A stretch of DNA of 64,000 nucleotides from Pigmentiphaga litoralis (GTDB lineage: Bacteria > Pseudomonadota > Gammaproteobacteria > Burkholderiales > Burkholderiaceae_B): assembly GCF_013408655.1 (NCBI RefSeq), contig NZ_JACCBP010000001.1, positions 620,001-684,000 on the forward strand. Direction: 5' to 3'. A model generated the notes under the pieces. It ran no database searches. It was not told where the DNA came from and saw nothing but the letters and a program-made list of their open reading frames with translations. Positions 16,916 to 25,302 of the stretch are shown piece after piece (position 1 is the stretch's first letter; every line of letters starts with the position of its first letter). The translations under genes were made by a program, and so were the position numbers.

Positions 16916-18331
16916 ATGCCCCTTGCGATCGCTTCCTTGCCGCGGCGGCGCGCAGCCGGTCGCCGGGGCCGCAAGTCCTTCCTGATCCTGCTGCCCGTGC
17001 TGGCGTGCCTGGCCTTTCTGGCATTCGGCGGCTTTGTGTTGTCCAAGCTGACCGAGGACGCCCGCGCGGTGGAAGCCGCGCAGACCAGCGCGGTGGCGGC
17101 AACCTTTGCGTCTGCCGTGGAACGGGTGGTGAGCCGGGCGCTGACGGCCACCCGGTCCCTGGCGGTCATGGTCTACCAGGGCAACGGCAAGGTCGACAAT
17201 TTCGAGCGGCTAGCGCTGTTCCTGCTGCCCATGTACAAGGGCGCGTACGCGCTGTCGCTTGCGCCCGGTGGCATCATCCGGCAGATCGAACCCCTGGACC
17301 GCAATCTGCTGGTCAGGGATCACGACGTGCTGGAAGGCGTCGATCGCGACAAGGTTATTGCGGCGATCAACCCTGATCACCCCGTCATCGAGTTTTCCGG
17401 CCCGTTCCAGCTTATCCAAGGGCCCGTCGGCGCGATCGGCATGCTGCCGATTTTCCTGCCCGACGCCCAGGGCGCCAGCAGGTTCTGGGGCTACACCGTC
17501 GTCACGTTGCTGTTGCCTGACGCGCTGGAGGACGCCAACCTGGATGCGATGTCGCTGCAGGGCTATGCGTATGAACTGGCGGGTATGGATCCGGAAGCCG
17601 GGCACCGGCGCGTGATTGCCAGGTCGGACGCGCCGGTTGCGCAGCCCGTGTGCGAGGGCGTCCACATCGAAGGCGTCAGCTGGACACTGTGTGTGTCCCC
17701 GCTGCAGGCGGTGTCGGCGTGGTCACGCCATCTGTTCGAACTGATCCTGATCGGCGTGTGCAGCGTCGGCATGGGCGGCCTGGTGCACGCGTTGATCGTG
17801 CTCAAGCGCACAGGTCGGGAACTGGAGTGGTCAGCATTGCACGACGCGCTGACCGGCCTGCCAAATCGCCGCTACATTTACGAGCGGCTCGATACCTTGC
17901 TGTTCCCGGCAACGCCCGCCACGTCGCTTGCGGCAGTGGCCTATCTGGACCTGGACGGTTTCAAGCCGATCAATGACGCCCTCGGCCATGCGCAAGGCGA
18001 TGTCGTGCTTCGGATCGTGGCGCAGCGCTTGACGCGGGCGGTCAGGGAATGCGATGTGGTCGCACGGATAGGCGGCGATGAATTCGTCATCGTCATGCGG
18101 GACCTGGAAGGCGAGGCGCAATGCGGCGGCGTGCTGCAGCGCGTATTGAAGGCCGTGGGCGAACCCATCGCGCTGACCGAACGCAGCGTTGCCGTGTCCG
18201 CCAGCATCGGGGTCACGTTCGTATCGGCGGCCGCGCCGGCTGATGTCCAGAGTCTGATGCGAGCAGCGGATGAAGCGATGTACCAGGCCAAGGCGTCGGG
18301 CAAGAACCGGATGCATATCGCCGGTACATGA
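16916..18331 (+). CDS. CHASE-domain diguanylate cyclase
   Basis: A 471-residue membrane enzyme making cyclic di-GMP from two GTP. Order: basic N-terminus, transmembrane helix at about 21-43, CHASE-like periplasmic sensor domain at about 60-265, second transmembrane helix at about 272-295, GGDEF domain from about 305 to the end. The active-site motif GGDEF is intact (ARIGGDEFVIV). RECD five residues before it is the RxxD inhibitory site, so product inhibition is expected. No EAL domain. The start at the internal ATG avoids a GTG with no clear ribosome site. The ligand is unknown. Confidence 0.9.
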   Translation: MPLAIASLPRRRAAGRRGRKSFLILLPVLACLAFLAFGGFVLSKLTEDARAVEAAQTSAVAATFASAVERVVSRALTATRSLAVMVYQGNGKVDNFERLALFLLPMYKGAYALSLAPGGIIRQIEPLDRNLLVRDHDVLEGVDRDKVIAAINPDHPVIEFSGPFQLIQGPVGAIGMLPIFLPDAQGASRFWGYTVVTLLLPDALEDANLDAMSLQGYAYELAGMDPEAGHRRVIARSDAPVAQPVCEGVHIEGVSWTLCVSPLQAVSAWSRHLFELILIGVCSVGMGGLVHALIVLKRTGRELEWSALHDALTGLPNRRYIYERLDTLLFPATPATSLAAVAYLDLDGFKPINDALGHAQGDVVLRIVAQRLTRAVRECDVVARIGGDEFVIVMRDLEGEAQCGGVLQRVLKAVGEPIALTERSVAVSASIGVTFVSAAAPADVQSLMRAADEAMYQAKASGKNRMHIAGT

Positions 18332-18367
18332 ACGCGCCGCAACGCGCCCTTGACGCGTGTGCACAGG

Positions 18368-19135
18368 TCAGTGCCGGTGCCCAGCATGCCCATGCCCCGC
18401 CGCCTTCGCCCCCGGATCATGGGCGTCGTCGTCCTCGTCTTCATGCGGGGCGACGCCTTCGCGGGACTTCCTGATCCAGGTCCGGCCCAGCGCGTCGTCC
18501 AGCGGCACGCCTTCCCCTTTCAGGTAGGCTCGACCCAGCCGTGCCTGGGCCACGGGGTTGCCCGCGTCGGCGGCGCGTTTCAACCAGGTGATGGCGGTGG
18601 GCATATTGCGCGGGACGCCGCGGCCGGATGCATAGGCCTCGAACAATTCGTACTGGGACTTCGGTGCGCAACGATCGTTGGTCGTGGCGGTCTTGCTGTA
18701 CCACGCGAACGCCTGCTTGCCATCCTTCGGTGCGCCGCCCATGCCGTTCTTATAGAAGTCGCCCAGCAGGCATTGGGAAATGACGGACCCGCCGGCCGCG
18801 GCCTTGCTGAACCACTGAAAGGCTTGCGCCGCATCCTTCGGCACCCGATCGTTGCCGTTGTAGTACGTGAAGGCCAGGTCGACCTGCGCGGGGGTATGGC
18901 CCTGTGACGCAGCCTGGAGCAGATAGTCAAAGGACTTCTGCCGATCCAGTGCCGTCCCGCTTGCGCCGCTGTAGTAGCGCGCCAGCGCATAGGTGCCCGC
19001 GGCATCGCCGGCCTGCGACCGGGCCTCCATGTCTTGAAGCGTAACTGCATGCGCGCCGGTCGCCAGGGTCAGCGCGAACGCAGCGGCAGGCAGTAATCGT
19101 TGTGAAAATTGTCTAAGCATCGGTGCTCGCTTCAT
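18368..19135 (-). CDS. Secreted Sel1-repeat protein with histidine-rich tail
   Basis: A 255-residue protein with a signal peptide ending near residue 30 (ATGAHA). About five Sel1/TPR-like repeats follow, each with the pattern A-x-x-x-L-x-x-x-Y (for example DAAGTYALARYYSGASG, AQVDLAFTYYNGND, SQYELFEAYASGRG, AQARLGRAYLKGEG). The last 25 residues are acidic then His-rich (HEDEDDDAHD, then HGHAGHRH), a possible metal-binding tail. Sel1 proteins act as scaffolds in the envelope. The start could instead be the ATG at 19120. Specific role unknown. Confidence 0.82.
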   Translation of the reverse strand: MKRAPMLRQFSQRLLPAAAFALTLATGAHAVTLQDMEARSQAGDAAGTYALARYYSGASGTALDRQKSFDYLLQAASQGHTPAQVDLAFTYYNGNDRVPKDAAQAFQWFSKAAAGGSVISQCLLGDFYKNGMGGAPKDGKQAFAWYSKTATTNDRCAPKSQYELFEAYASGRGVPRNMPTAITWLKRAADAGNPVAQARLGRAYLKGEGVPLDDALGRTWIRKSREGVAPHEDEDDDAHDPGAKAAGHGHAGHRH

Positions 19136-19139
19136 GCAG

Positions 19140-19177
19140 AACAGAGCAAGGCTGCAGGTGCGCCGCCTTGCTCTGTT
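19140..19177 (-). repeat. 12-bp inverted repeat (possible terminator or leader hairpin)
   Basis: AACAGAGCAAGG at 19140-19151 and CCTTGCTCTGTT at 19166-19177 are perfectly complementary, with a 14-base loop. The hairpin lies between the MBL lipoprotein stop (19216) and the Sel1 gene start (19135), both on the minus strand. There is no T-run, so a plain intrinsic terminator is not certain; a 5' leader hairpin for the Sel1 mRNA is an alternative. Confidence 0.55.
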
Positions 19178-19215
19178 GCCGTGTTGCCGGATCGCCGCGT
19201 TATTGCAACGTGGCC

Positions 19216-21543
19216 TTAGCGGAACGTCGCGTTGACATCTGCCGGCACGACGATCTCGCTGCCAGGGTTGAGCGAGATCGTGACGGTGCGGCCTTTCTGG
19301 ATCTTGGCCAGCACGGCTTGCGCTTCGGCCAGGGTCTTCAGGCGCTGCGTGCGCAGCACTTCGGGCGGATGGAAGGTGCCCTTGGCCGCATGCACGGATT
19401 CGACCGGCCCGCCGTCATACGTGATCGACGCGCCAAGCCCCGGGCTGTTCTGCGCGAAGCTGGGTGGCACGTAGCCTTTGTAGACGGTGTCCTGCACGTC
19501 GATCGACACTTGCACGAAAAAGCCGGTGGGATCATCGACGTAGCTGTCGGTCGGCACCACGATGCCGTTGGCCAGCAGCGGGATCGCCGGGTTCTTGTTC
19601 TGCGCACCGACGAACCCCTGCACGATCTTGCCGCTGTCCAGCAAGGTGGCGCGGATGTCGGTCAGGCCGGCCTCGCGACCCGGCTTGAACGGACCCGACG
19701 TCTCGATACTTTTGTAGGTCCGGTTGGCCACGTCGCTGGCCTTGTAGGACACGACCGACCGGCGCTTTTCCAGCTGGTTCGCGAATTCCGTGGTGACCTT
19801 CGTCCCGCCAATGGCCGGCGAATCGAATACCTTGGTCGTCAGCGCATCCAGCATCGTCAACGGCTTGTTCGCATTGGCCGGGTCGCGGTTGTACGCCTTC
19901 AGGCCCTGGAAGACTTCAACGATCGGATACTGGTTGGTGTGCTGGGGCGCAACGAAGTCCACGTCCACCGTGTTTTGCAGGTAGCTGAAGCCGTGCTGGA
20001 ACGACAGGCGGCGCCAGCCATTGGCGGGCGTTGGCGAGTTCAGGCCGTTCACGCCATATCCGCCGTGGTAGCCAAAGATGACGAACTTGCCATCGGCCGG
20101 ATTCTTGACGCGGAACAGCATGTTGGTGGTGCCGGGGGTATGGCCGGGCGCCCAGATCACCATGATCTGCACGTTGCCATAGTCGTACCACTTGTCGTAT
20201 TCGTAGAAGTTGTTGGTGCGGGCGCGCAGCACGGTCTCGGTGTCGGGCAGGGCGCCGGGAATGTCCCAGACGTTGCCTTGCAGGTCACCCTTAACGCCGA
20301 TCACGTCTTCTTTGGACGCCCACAGATTCATGGTCTTGCCGGCGTTGTCCATCATCTTCAGATGTTCGACCGCGGTGCCGTAATGGTCGCCGTGACCGTG
20401 GGTCAGCCACAGGTCGGTCACCGATCGTGGATCCACGCCCATCAGTTCCATGTTCTTGAAGTACTGATAGCCGCTGTTGGGCCAGCCTGCATCGATCTTG
20501 ATGACCTTGTCGTCCGACGTGTCCGCCGTCCCCATATCGGCCTTCAGCACATACGAGGCCACCTCGTTGTCGCCGACGTAGTACAGGGTGTTCTTCACCA
20601 TCTCGAACGGTTCGGTGCTGCGGGTGTACGGCGCGGCCGAGACGCCCGTCGCGTTGATCGCAACATAGGTCTGGCCCGATACGGGATCCGTGCCCTTGTC
20701 GGCCAGCATCGGGCTTTGCGTGGGCACGTCCCACACGGGCTTGCCGTCGGTCTTGGACTGCGGCGTGAAGTACCAGATGGCCACGACCTTGGCATTGGCG
20801 GCGTTCTGATAGTTGTTGTCGAACAGCAGGTAGGCCGCCTGCCGGGCGGTGGTCGCGTAGTTGTAATTCGCGGTGACCGGCACGGCGGCCAGGGTCGATA
20901 CGGTGCTCTTGCTGTAGTCGTCGGTGTTGACGTTGAAGACTTGCGCATCGGGCGCAACGGTATAGGTTTCTTCGTAACGCTTGATGGGAGTCGTGTACGC
21001 GCGGCCGGCCTGGTCCGCGGTCACGATGCTACCGTCGCCCACGGTAATGGTGGACCCTGTCTTGTTGTAGATCCAGCCTGCCGCGACCATGGGGCCGGGC
21101 GCGTTGGCATGGCGGGCGACGGATGCCCCGTACTTCTGCAAGTTGAATTGCGCATCGCTGGACTTGCCCTTGGCCAACACCACGTTGAAGGTCTGCGTGG
21201 GGTCGGTCGGAACGGTGACGGCGCCGGTGTCGGACGCCAGCCAGTCGACCAGATTGCCGGGTGCCAGCGCGGCCTGGATGACGGCGGCATTGGCCGGCGT
21301 GACAGCGGTGGTGGTCAGCGTCTTGACGCCGCCTTGCGTCAGTACACTGACGTTCACCACTTGCTGGCCGGTCGCGTTGGTCGTGACGGTCGGCGCGGCC
21401 TGGACCAGGCCTGCCGAACGAAAGACCGGCGCAGACGCCGTCGGGCCGGCGTCGTCATCACCGCTGCCCCCGCAGCCTGCCAGGAATGCCGCGGCAATGA
21501 CCGCCGGCAGCACTTTCCATTTGAAGTTCGATGCTGTATTCAC
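19216..21543 (-). CDS. Large MBL-fold metallo-hydrolase lipoprotein
   Basis: About 775 residues. The start is taken at a GTG (21543) because GAGGAG lies about 8 bases upstream. A lipoprotein signal ends at the lipobox FLAGC (Cys24), so the protein is lipid-anchored in the envelope. An N-terminal region of about 250 residues has no recognised family. The metallo-beta-lactamase domain follows with a complete zinc site, LTHGHGDHYGTAVEHL and WAPGHTPGTTNMLF. The C-terminal part resembles alkyl-sulfatase-type MBL proteins only loosely. It lies downstream of gudD on the same strand, so a role in the same catabolism is possible. Substrate unknown. Confidence 0.82.
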   Translation of the reverse strand: MNTASNFKWKVLPAVIAAAFLAGCGGSGDDDAGPTASAPVFRSAGLVQAAPTVTTNATGQQVVNVSVLTQGGVKTLTTTAVTPANAAVIQAALAPGNLVDWLASDTGAVTVPTDPTQTFNVVLAKGKSSDAQFNLQKYGASVARHANAPGPMVAAGWIYNKTGSTITVGDGSIVTADQAGRAYTTPIKRYEETYTVAPDAQVFNVNTDDYSKSTVSTLAAVPVTANYNYATTARQAAYLLFDNNYQNAANAKVVAIWYFTPQSKTDGKPVWDVPTQSPMLADKGTDPVSGQTYVAINATGVSAAPYTRSTEPFEMVKNTLYYVGDNEVASYVLKADMGTADTSDDKVIKIDAGWPNSGYQYFKNMELMGVDPRSVTDLWLTHGHGDHYGTAVEHLKMMDNAGKTMNLWASKEDVIGVKGDLQGNVWDIPGALPDTETVLRARTNNFYEYDKWYDYGNVQIMVIWAPGHTPGTTNMLFRVKNPADGKFVIFGYHGGYGVNGLNSPTPANGWRRLSFQHGFSYLQNTVDVDFVAPQHTNQYPIVEVFQGLKAYNRDPANANKPLTMLDALTTKVFDSPAIGGTKVTTEFANQLEKRRSVVSYKASDVANRTYKSIETSGPFKPGREAGLTDIRATLLDSGKIVQGFVGAQNKNPAIPLLANGIVVPTDSYVDDPTGFFVQVSIDVQDTVYKGYVPPSFAQNSPGLGASITYDGGPVESVHAAKGTFHPPEVLRTQRLKTLAEAQAVLAKIQKGRTVTISLNPGSEIVVPADVNATFR

Positions 21544-21635
21544 CTTGCTGTCTCCTCGATTGCTTGTCGCCAAGCGTGGATGCGGCCTGCTGGCCTTCCT
21601 GGGATGGCACCGCTGTGCCGCGGTGTCCGGTCGTG

Positions 21636-21668
21636 CTGTCCTGTCTGTGTCCTGTGTCCTGTCCTGCC
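21636..21668. repeat. Short imperfect TGTCCTG repeats
   Basis: Between gudD and the MBL lipoprotein gene, GTCCTGT-like units occur about five times in a row (CTGTCCTG, TGTGTCCTG, TGTGTCCTG, TCCTG). The 153-base gap holds no gene. The run looks like simple-sequence DNA; it might separate expression of the two genes. Confidence 0.45.
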
Positions 21669-21696
21669 GGGGTCCGGTTCTGCTTCCCGGGCTGGC

Positions 21697-23046
21697 TTAC
21701 CGCACCATGCAAGGCATCTTGTTGTCGAATGCCCAGCCGGGAATCAGGTGCTGCATGGCCATGGCGTCGTCGCGCGCGCCCAGGCCGTGCTGCTTGTAGA
21801 GCTGGTGCGCGCGTTCCACCGCGTCCATATCCAGCTCGACGCCCAGCCCCGGTGCGTCGGGCAGGTCGATATAGCCATTGCGGATCTGCAGCGGGTTGCG
21901 GGTCAGTTGCTGGCCGTCCTGCCAGATCCAATGCGTGTCCAGCGCCGTGACGCGGCCGGGTGCGGCGGCGCCCACATGCGTGAACATCGCCAGCGAAATG
22001 TCGAAGTGGTTGTTCGAATGCGATCCCCAGGTCAGTCCGAACGCCTGGCAGGTCTGCGCGACGCGCACCGAGCCTTGCATGGTCCAGAAGTGCGGATCGG
22101 CCAGCGGGATGTCAACGGATTGCAGCGACAGGGCGTGCGCCATTTCGCGCCAGTCGGTGGCGACCATATTGGTGGCGGTCGGCAGGCCGGTGGCGCGGCG
22201 GAACTCGGCCATGACTTCGCGGCCCGAGAACACGCCTTCCGCGCCGCAGGGATCTTCGGCATAGGCCATGACACCGTGCAGGTCGCGGCACAGGCGGATC
22301 GCGTCTTTCAGCAACCAGCCACCGTTCGGGTCCAGCGTGATGCGGGCTTGCGGGAAACGTTCGTGCAGCGCGCGAATGGCTTCGACTTCTTCTTCGCCGC
22401 GAAGCACGCCGCCTTTCAGCTTGAAGTCCTGGAATCCGTAGCGCGCGTAGGTGGCTTCGGCCAGCTTGACGATAGCGTCGGGCGTGAGCGCTTTTTCGTG
22501 GCGCAGGCGCAGCCAGTCATCGGCTTCGTCGGGTGCGCTGTCGTAGTCCAGCGGCGTCTGGTGCCGGTCGCCCACATAGAACAGGTAACCGAGCATCTGC
22601 ACCGACGTGCGTTGCACGCCTTCGCCAAGCAAGGCGGCCACGGGCACGTTCAGGTACTGGCCCAACAGGTCCAGCAAGGCGGATTCGGCTGCGGTGACCG
22701 CGTGAATCGCCACGCGCAGGTCGAACGTCTGCTGGCCACGGCCGCCGCTGTCGCGGCTCGCGAAGGCTTCGCGCATCTGATTCAACGTGTGCTGATAGTT
22801 GCCTATGGAACTACCGATGATGAATTGGCCGGCGTCTTCCAGTGTTGAACGGATCTTCTCGCCGCCGGGCACTTCGCCAACGCCGGTGTGGCCGGCGCTG
22901 TCGGTCAGGATGACGAGGTTGCGGGTGAAATAGGGGCCATGCGCGCCGCTCAGGTTGAGCAGCATGGAATCGCGTCCGGCAACCGGGACGACACGCATGT
23001 GGGTGATGGTCGGCGTCTGGCCGACTGCTGGGGAAGTGTGGGGCAT
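21697..23046 (-). CDS. gudD: Glucarate dehydratase
   Basis: A 449-residue enolase-superfamily enzyme that dehydrates D-glucarate (and often L-idarate) to 5-keto-4-deoxyglucarate. Active-site residues align with E. coli GudD: the KxK pair Lys209/Lys211 in DFKLKGG, metal ligands Asp239 (LDPNGGW), Glu264 and Asn293 (ATNM), and the second base His343 in GSHSNNHFD. Length matches the family (about 446). The next enzyme of the pathway, KDG dehydratase (KdgD or GarL), is not in the window. A Bug receptor lies upstream and both are under a divergent LacI regulator. Confidence 0.95.
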   Translation of the reverse strand: MPHTSPAVGQTPTITHMRVVPVAGRDSMLLNLSGAHGPYFTRNLVILTDSAGHTGVGEVPGGEKIRSTLEDAGQFIIGSSIGNYQHTLNQMREAFASRDSGGRGQQTFDLRVAIHAVTAAESALLDLLGQYLNVPVAALLGEGVQRTSVQMLGYLFYVGDRHQTPLDYDSAPDEADDWLRLRHEKALTPDAIVKLAEATYARYGFQDFKLKGGVLRGEEEVEAIRALHERFPQARITLDPNGGWLLKDAIRLCRDLHGVMAYAEDPCGAEGVFSGREVMAEFRRATGLPTATNMVATDWREMAHALSLQSVDIPLADPHFWTMQGSVRVAQTCQAFGLTWGSHSNNHFDISLAMFTHVGAAAPGRVTALDTHWIWQDGQQLTRNPLQIRNGYIDLPDAPGLGVELDMDAVERAHQLYKQHGLGARDDAMAMQHLIPGWAFDNKMPCMVR

Positions 23047-23096
23047 GGTAGCTCGGTAGAAAAATGCGTTGTGCAGTCGACCAGGTCGCGCTGCGT

Positions 23097-24068
23097 TTAT
23101 TCGATCGTGATGTTGCCGGCCTGGATCACTTCCTTCCAGCGCGCGCTTTCCTGCTGCTGGAAGCGGGTGAACTCTTCAGGCGAATTGGCGACGACTTCCA
23201 GGCCCTGGTCAGTGAAGGGCTTGCTGATGGCAGGGTCCTTCACGGCATTGACCAGCGCGGCGGACAGCTTGTCGCGCACGTCCGTCGGCAGGCCCTTGGG
23301 CGCGACCACGGCTTGCCACGAATAGACCACCAGGCCAGGCACCGACGCTTCGGCAAAGGTCGGCACATCGGGCAGCACGGGCGAACGCTTGTTGCCGGTC
23401 ACGGCAATCGCCTTCAGCTTGCCTGCCTTGATGTGCGGCAGCACGGCGTTTACGTTCTGGAAGGACATGTCCACCTGGTTACCCAGAAGATCAGAGATGG
23501 CCGGTGCGCCCCCTTTGTACGGCACATGCAGGCCCTTGGTGCCCGTCTTTTGCCAGAACAGTTCGGCCGTCAGGTGGTCGGACGAACCGGCGCCCGACGT
23601 CGCAAAGCTGATGCCACCCGGCTTGGCTTTCAACAGCGCCAGTGCGTCCTGCACGTTATTGACCTTGGAGGCCAGCGCCGGGCTGACGACCAGCACGTTC
23701 GGCGCCTGCACGGCCACCGTCAGGTAGGTAAAGTCCTTGGCGGGGGAGTAGGGCAGCGACTTCATCAAGTGTTCCGCCACCACCAGCGGTGCCAGCGACG
23801 TCACCATCAGGGTGTAGCCGTCCGGTGCAGCCCGAGCCACTTGCGCGGCCCCGATCGTGCCGGTCGCGCCCGCCTTGTTCTCAATCACGAAAGTCTGCTT
23901 GAACTGCTCGGTCAGCTTGTTGGCGACGGACCGCGCGACAGAGTCGGTCGCGCCGCCTGGCGGAAAGGGCACCACCATCGTCACCGGCTTGTCAGGCCAT
24001 GCCTGGGCGACGCCGGCGGCAGCCATCAGCGTCAGACCCACCACCCATTTGCTTGAATTGGCGTTCAT
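23097..24068 (-). CDS. Bug/TctC-family receptor, probably for glucarate
   Basis: A 323-residue periplasmic receptor with a signal peptide ending at about residue 24 (GVAQA). The Bug signature reads [40 protein letters not shown] and [20 protein letters not shown]. The start is the ATG at 24068, with GGAGA 6 bases upstream. It is first in the operon with gudD, directly behind twin LacI-type operators, so glucarate or galactarate is the likely ligand (inference from neighbours). Confidence 0.93.
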   Translation of the reverse strand: MNANSSKWVVGLTLMAAAGVAQAWPDKPVTMVVPFPPGGATDSVARSVANKLTEQFKQTFVIENKAGATGTIGAAQVARAAPDGYTLMVTSLAPLVVAEHLMKSLPYSPAKDFTYLTVAVQAPNVLVVSPALASKVNNVQDALALLKAKPGGISFATSGAGSSDHLTAELFWQKTGTKGLHVPYKGGAPAISDLLGNQVDMSFQNVNAVLPHIKAGKLKAIAVTGNKRSPVLPDVPTFAEASVPGLVVYSWQAVVAPKGLPTDVRDKLSAALVNAVKDPAISKPFTDQGLEVVANSPEEFTRFQQQESARWKEVIQAGNITIE

Positions 24069-24094
24069 TGTTGTCTCCATCTTTTTAGTGTTTT

Positions 24095-24127
24095 GTTAAC
24101 GTTAACATCTTACTTGTTAACGTTAAC
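24095..24127. promoter_or_regulatory. Twin LacI/GntR-type operators
   Basis: GTTAACGTTAAC, a perfect 12-base palindrome, occurs at 24095-24106 and again at 24116-24127. The centres are 21 bases apart, two helical turns, so two repressor dimers would sit on the same face. They lie 27 bases before the Bug receptor start and about 135 before lacI, the expected position for repression of the glucarate operon. Confidence 0.85.
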
Positions 24128-24261
24128 GTCGGAATTGGCGAGAGTATGGGGGAGTTTGCGCGGGCTGGCATTGGGGCAAACCCAGGGGTTGCAGAGTGAC
24201 CTGCACCGAGCAACGGGTTAGCCTTCAGCTTTCTCCCAGCGAAAGCCACCCGTTGCCGCCC

Positions 24262-25302
24262 ATGCCCGCGACGTCCAGCAAGCCTGTTGTTCCTCCGCAC
24301 AGCCCCGTCGAACGGGGCAAGGTCACCGTGCGTGAAGTCGCGCGCGCCGCGGGCGTGTCGATGATCACGGTTTCGCGGGTGATCAACACCCCGCAGCAGG
24401 TGTCGCCCGCCACGCTCGAAAAGGTCAACGCCGCCATCAACGCGCTGGGCTATGTGCCGAACCTGATGGCTGGCGCACTGCGGCTGTCGCGCAGCAACCT
24501 GGTGACGTTGCTGGTGCCCTCCGTGGCGGGGTCGTTGTTTGCCGGCATGCTGACGGCATTGACCGAATCGCTGGATGCCAAGGGCTTCCAGTTGATGGTG
24601 GGGCAAAGCGGCTATGCCACCCCGCGCGAAGACGCCCTGCTGCGCGCCATCATCGGCCGCCGGCCCGATGGCATTGTCCTGACCGGGGTCATGCATTCGC
24701 CGCAAGGACGGCAACTGTTGCAGGCATCGGGCATACCGGTCGTCGAGACCTGGGACACGACGTCAACGCCTATCGACATGCTGCTCAGCGTGTCGCACGA
24801 ACAGATCGGCGCGGCCGTCAGCAAGTATCTTTTCGACGCTGGCAAGAAGCACCTGGCGGTACTGGCCGGTGACGACGAACGTGCCCACCTGCGTGCCGAC
24901 AGCGTCGTGCGCACTGCCCTGGAACTGGGCCTGCCGCAACCTGTCGTCCGATTCATGTCCGCGCCGACGACGCATGCCCAGGGCCGGGAAGGACTGCGGG
25001 CCTTGCTCGATGCCAACAAGCAGATCGACGGCGTGTTCTGTACGTCGGACCTGATGGCGGCCGGGGTGTTGACCGAAGCCATGGTGCAGGGTCTGTCAGT
25101 GCCTGGGCAGCTTGCGGTCGTGGGGTTCGGGGACATGGACATCGCGTCGTCGATGTCGCCGTCGATCACGTCGGTGCATGTGGACGGCGCCGCGATCGGC
25201 GCGCGCGCCGCGGAGATGATCGCCGCGTGCGCGAATGGTCAGCGGCCGGCGGAGTCGGTGGTGGAAATCGGATTCGAGATCGTGCGGCGGGAAAGTGCGT
25301 GA
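24262..25302 (+). CDS. LacI-family transcriptional regulator of glucarate genes
   Basis: About 346 residues. The LacI helix-turn-helix and hinge are at residues 19-75 (VTVREVARAAGVSMITVSRV, then LEKVNAAINALGYVPNLMA); the periplasmic-binding-like effector domain follows. The sequence is close to the gluconate repressor (GntR) branch of the LacI family. An earlier GTG at 24196 is possible; the ATG is chosen because it leaves the usual short lead before the DNA-binding domain. It is divergent from the Bug/gudD operon and two palindromes lie between. Its 3' end overlaps the convergent gene by 64 bases. Confidence 0.9.
   Translation: MPATSSKPVVPPHSPVERGKVTVREVARAAGVSMITVSRVINTPQQVSPATLEKVNAAINALGYVPNLMAGALRLSRSNLVTLLVPSVAGSLFAGMLTALTESLDAKGFQLMVGQSGYATPREDALLRAIIGRRPDGIVLTGVMHSPQGRQLLQASGIPVVETWDTTSTPIDMLLSVSHEQIGAAVSKYLFDAGKKHLAVLAGDDERAHLRADSVVRTALELGLPQPVVRFMSAPTTHAQGREGLRALLDANKQIDGVFCTSDLMAAGVLTEAMVQGLSVPGQLAVVGFGDMDIASSMSPSITSVHVDGAAIGARAAEMIAACANGQRPAESVVEIGFEIVRRESA

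Noticed and set aside
19123..22848. Open frame of 1,241 codons on the plus strand, antisense to the MBL lipoprotein and gudD genes.
   Set aside because: Its translation is His/Arg/Gln-rich with no family features, while both minus-strand genes show catalytic motifs. GC-rich codon bias leaves the opposite frame open.
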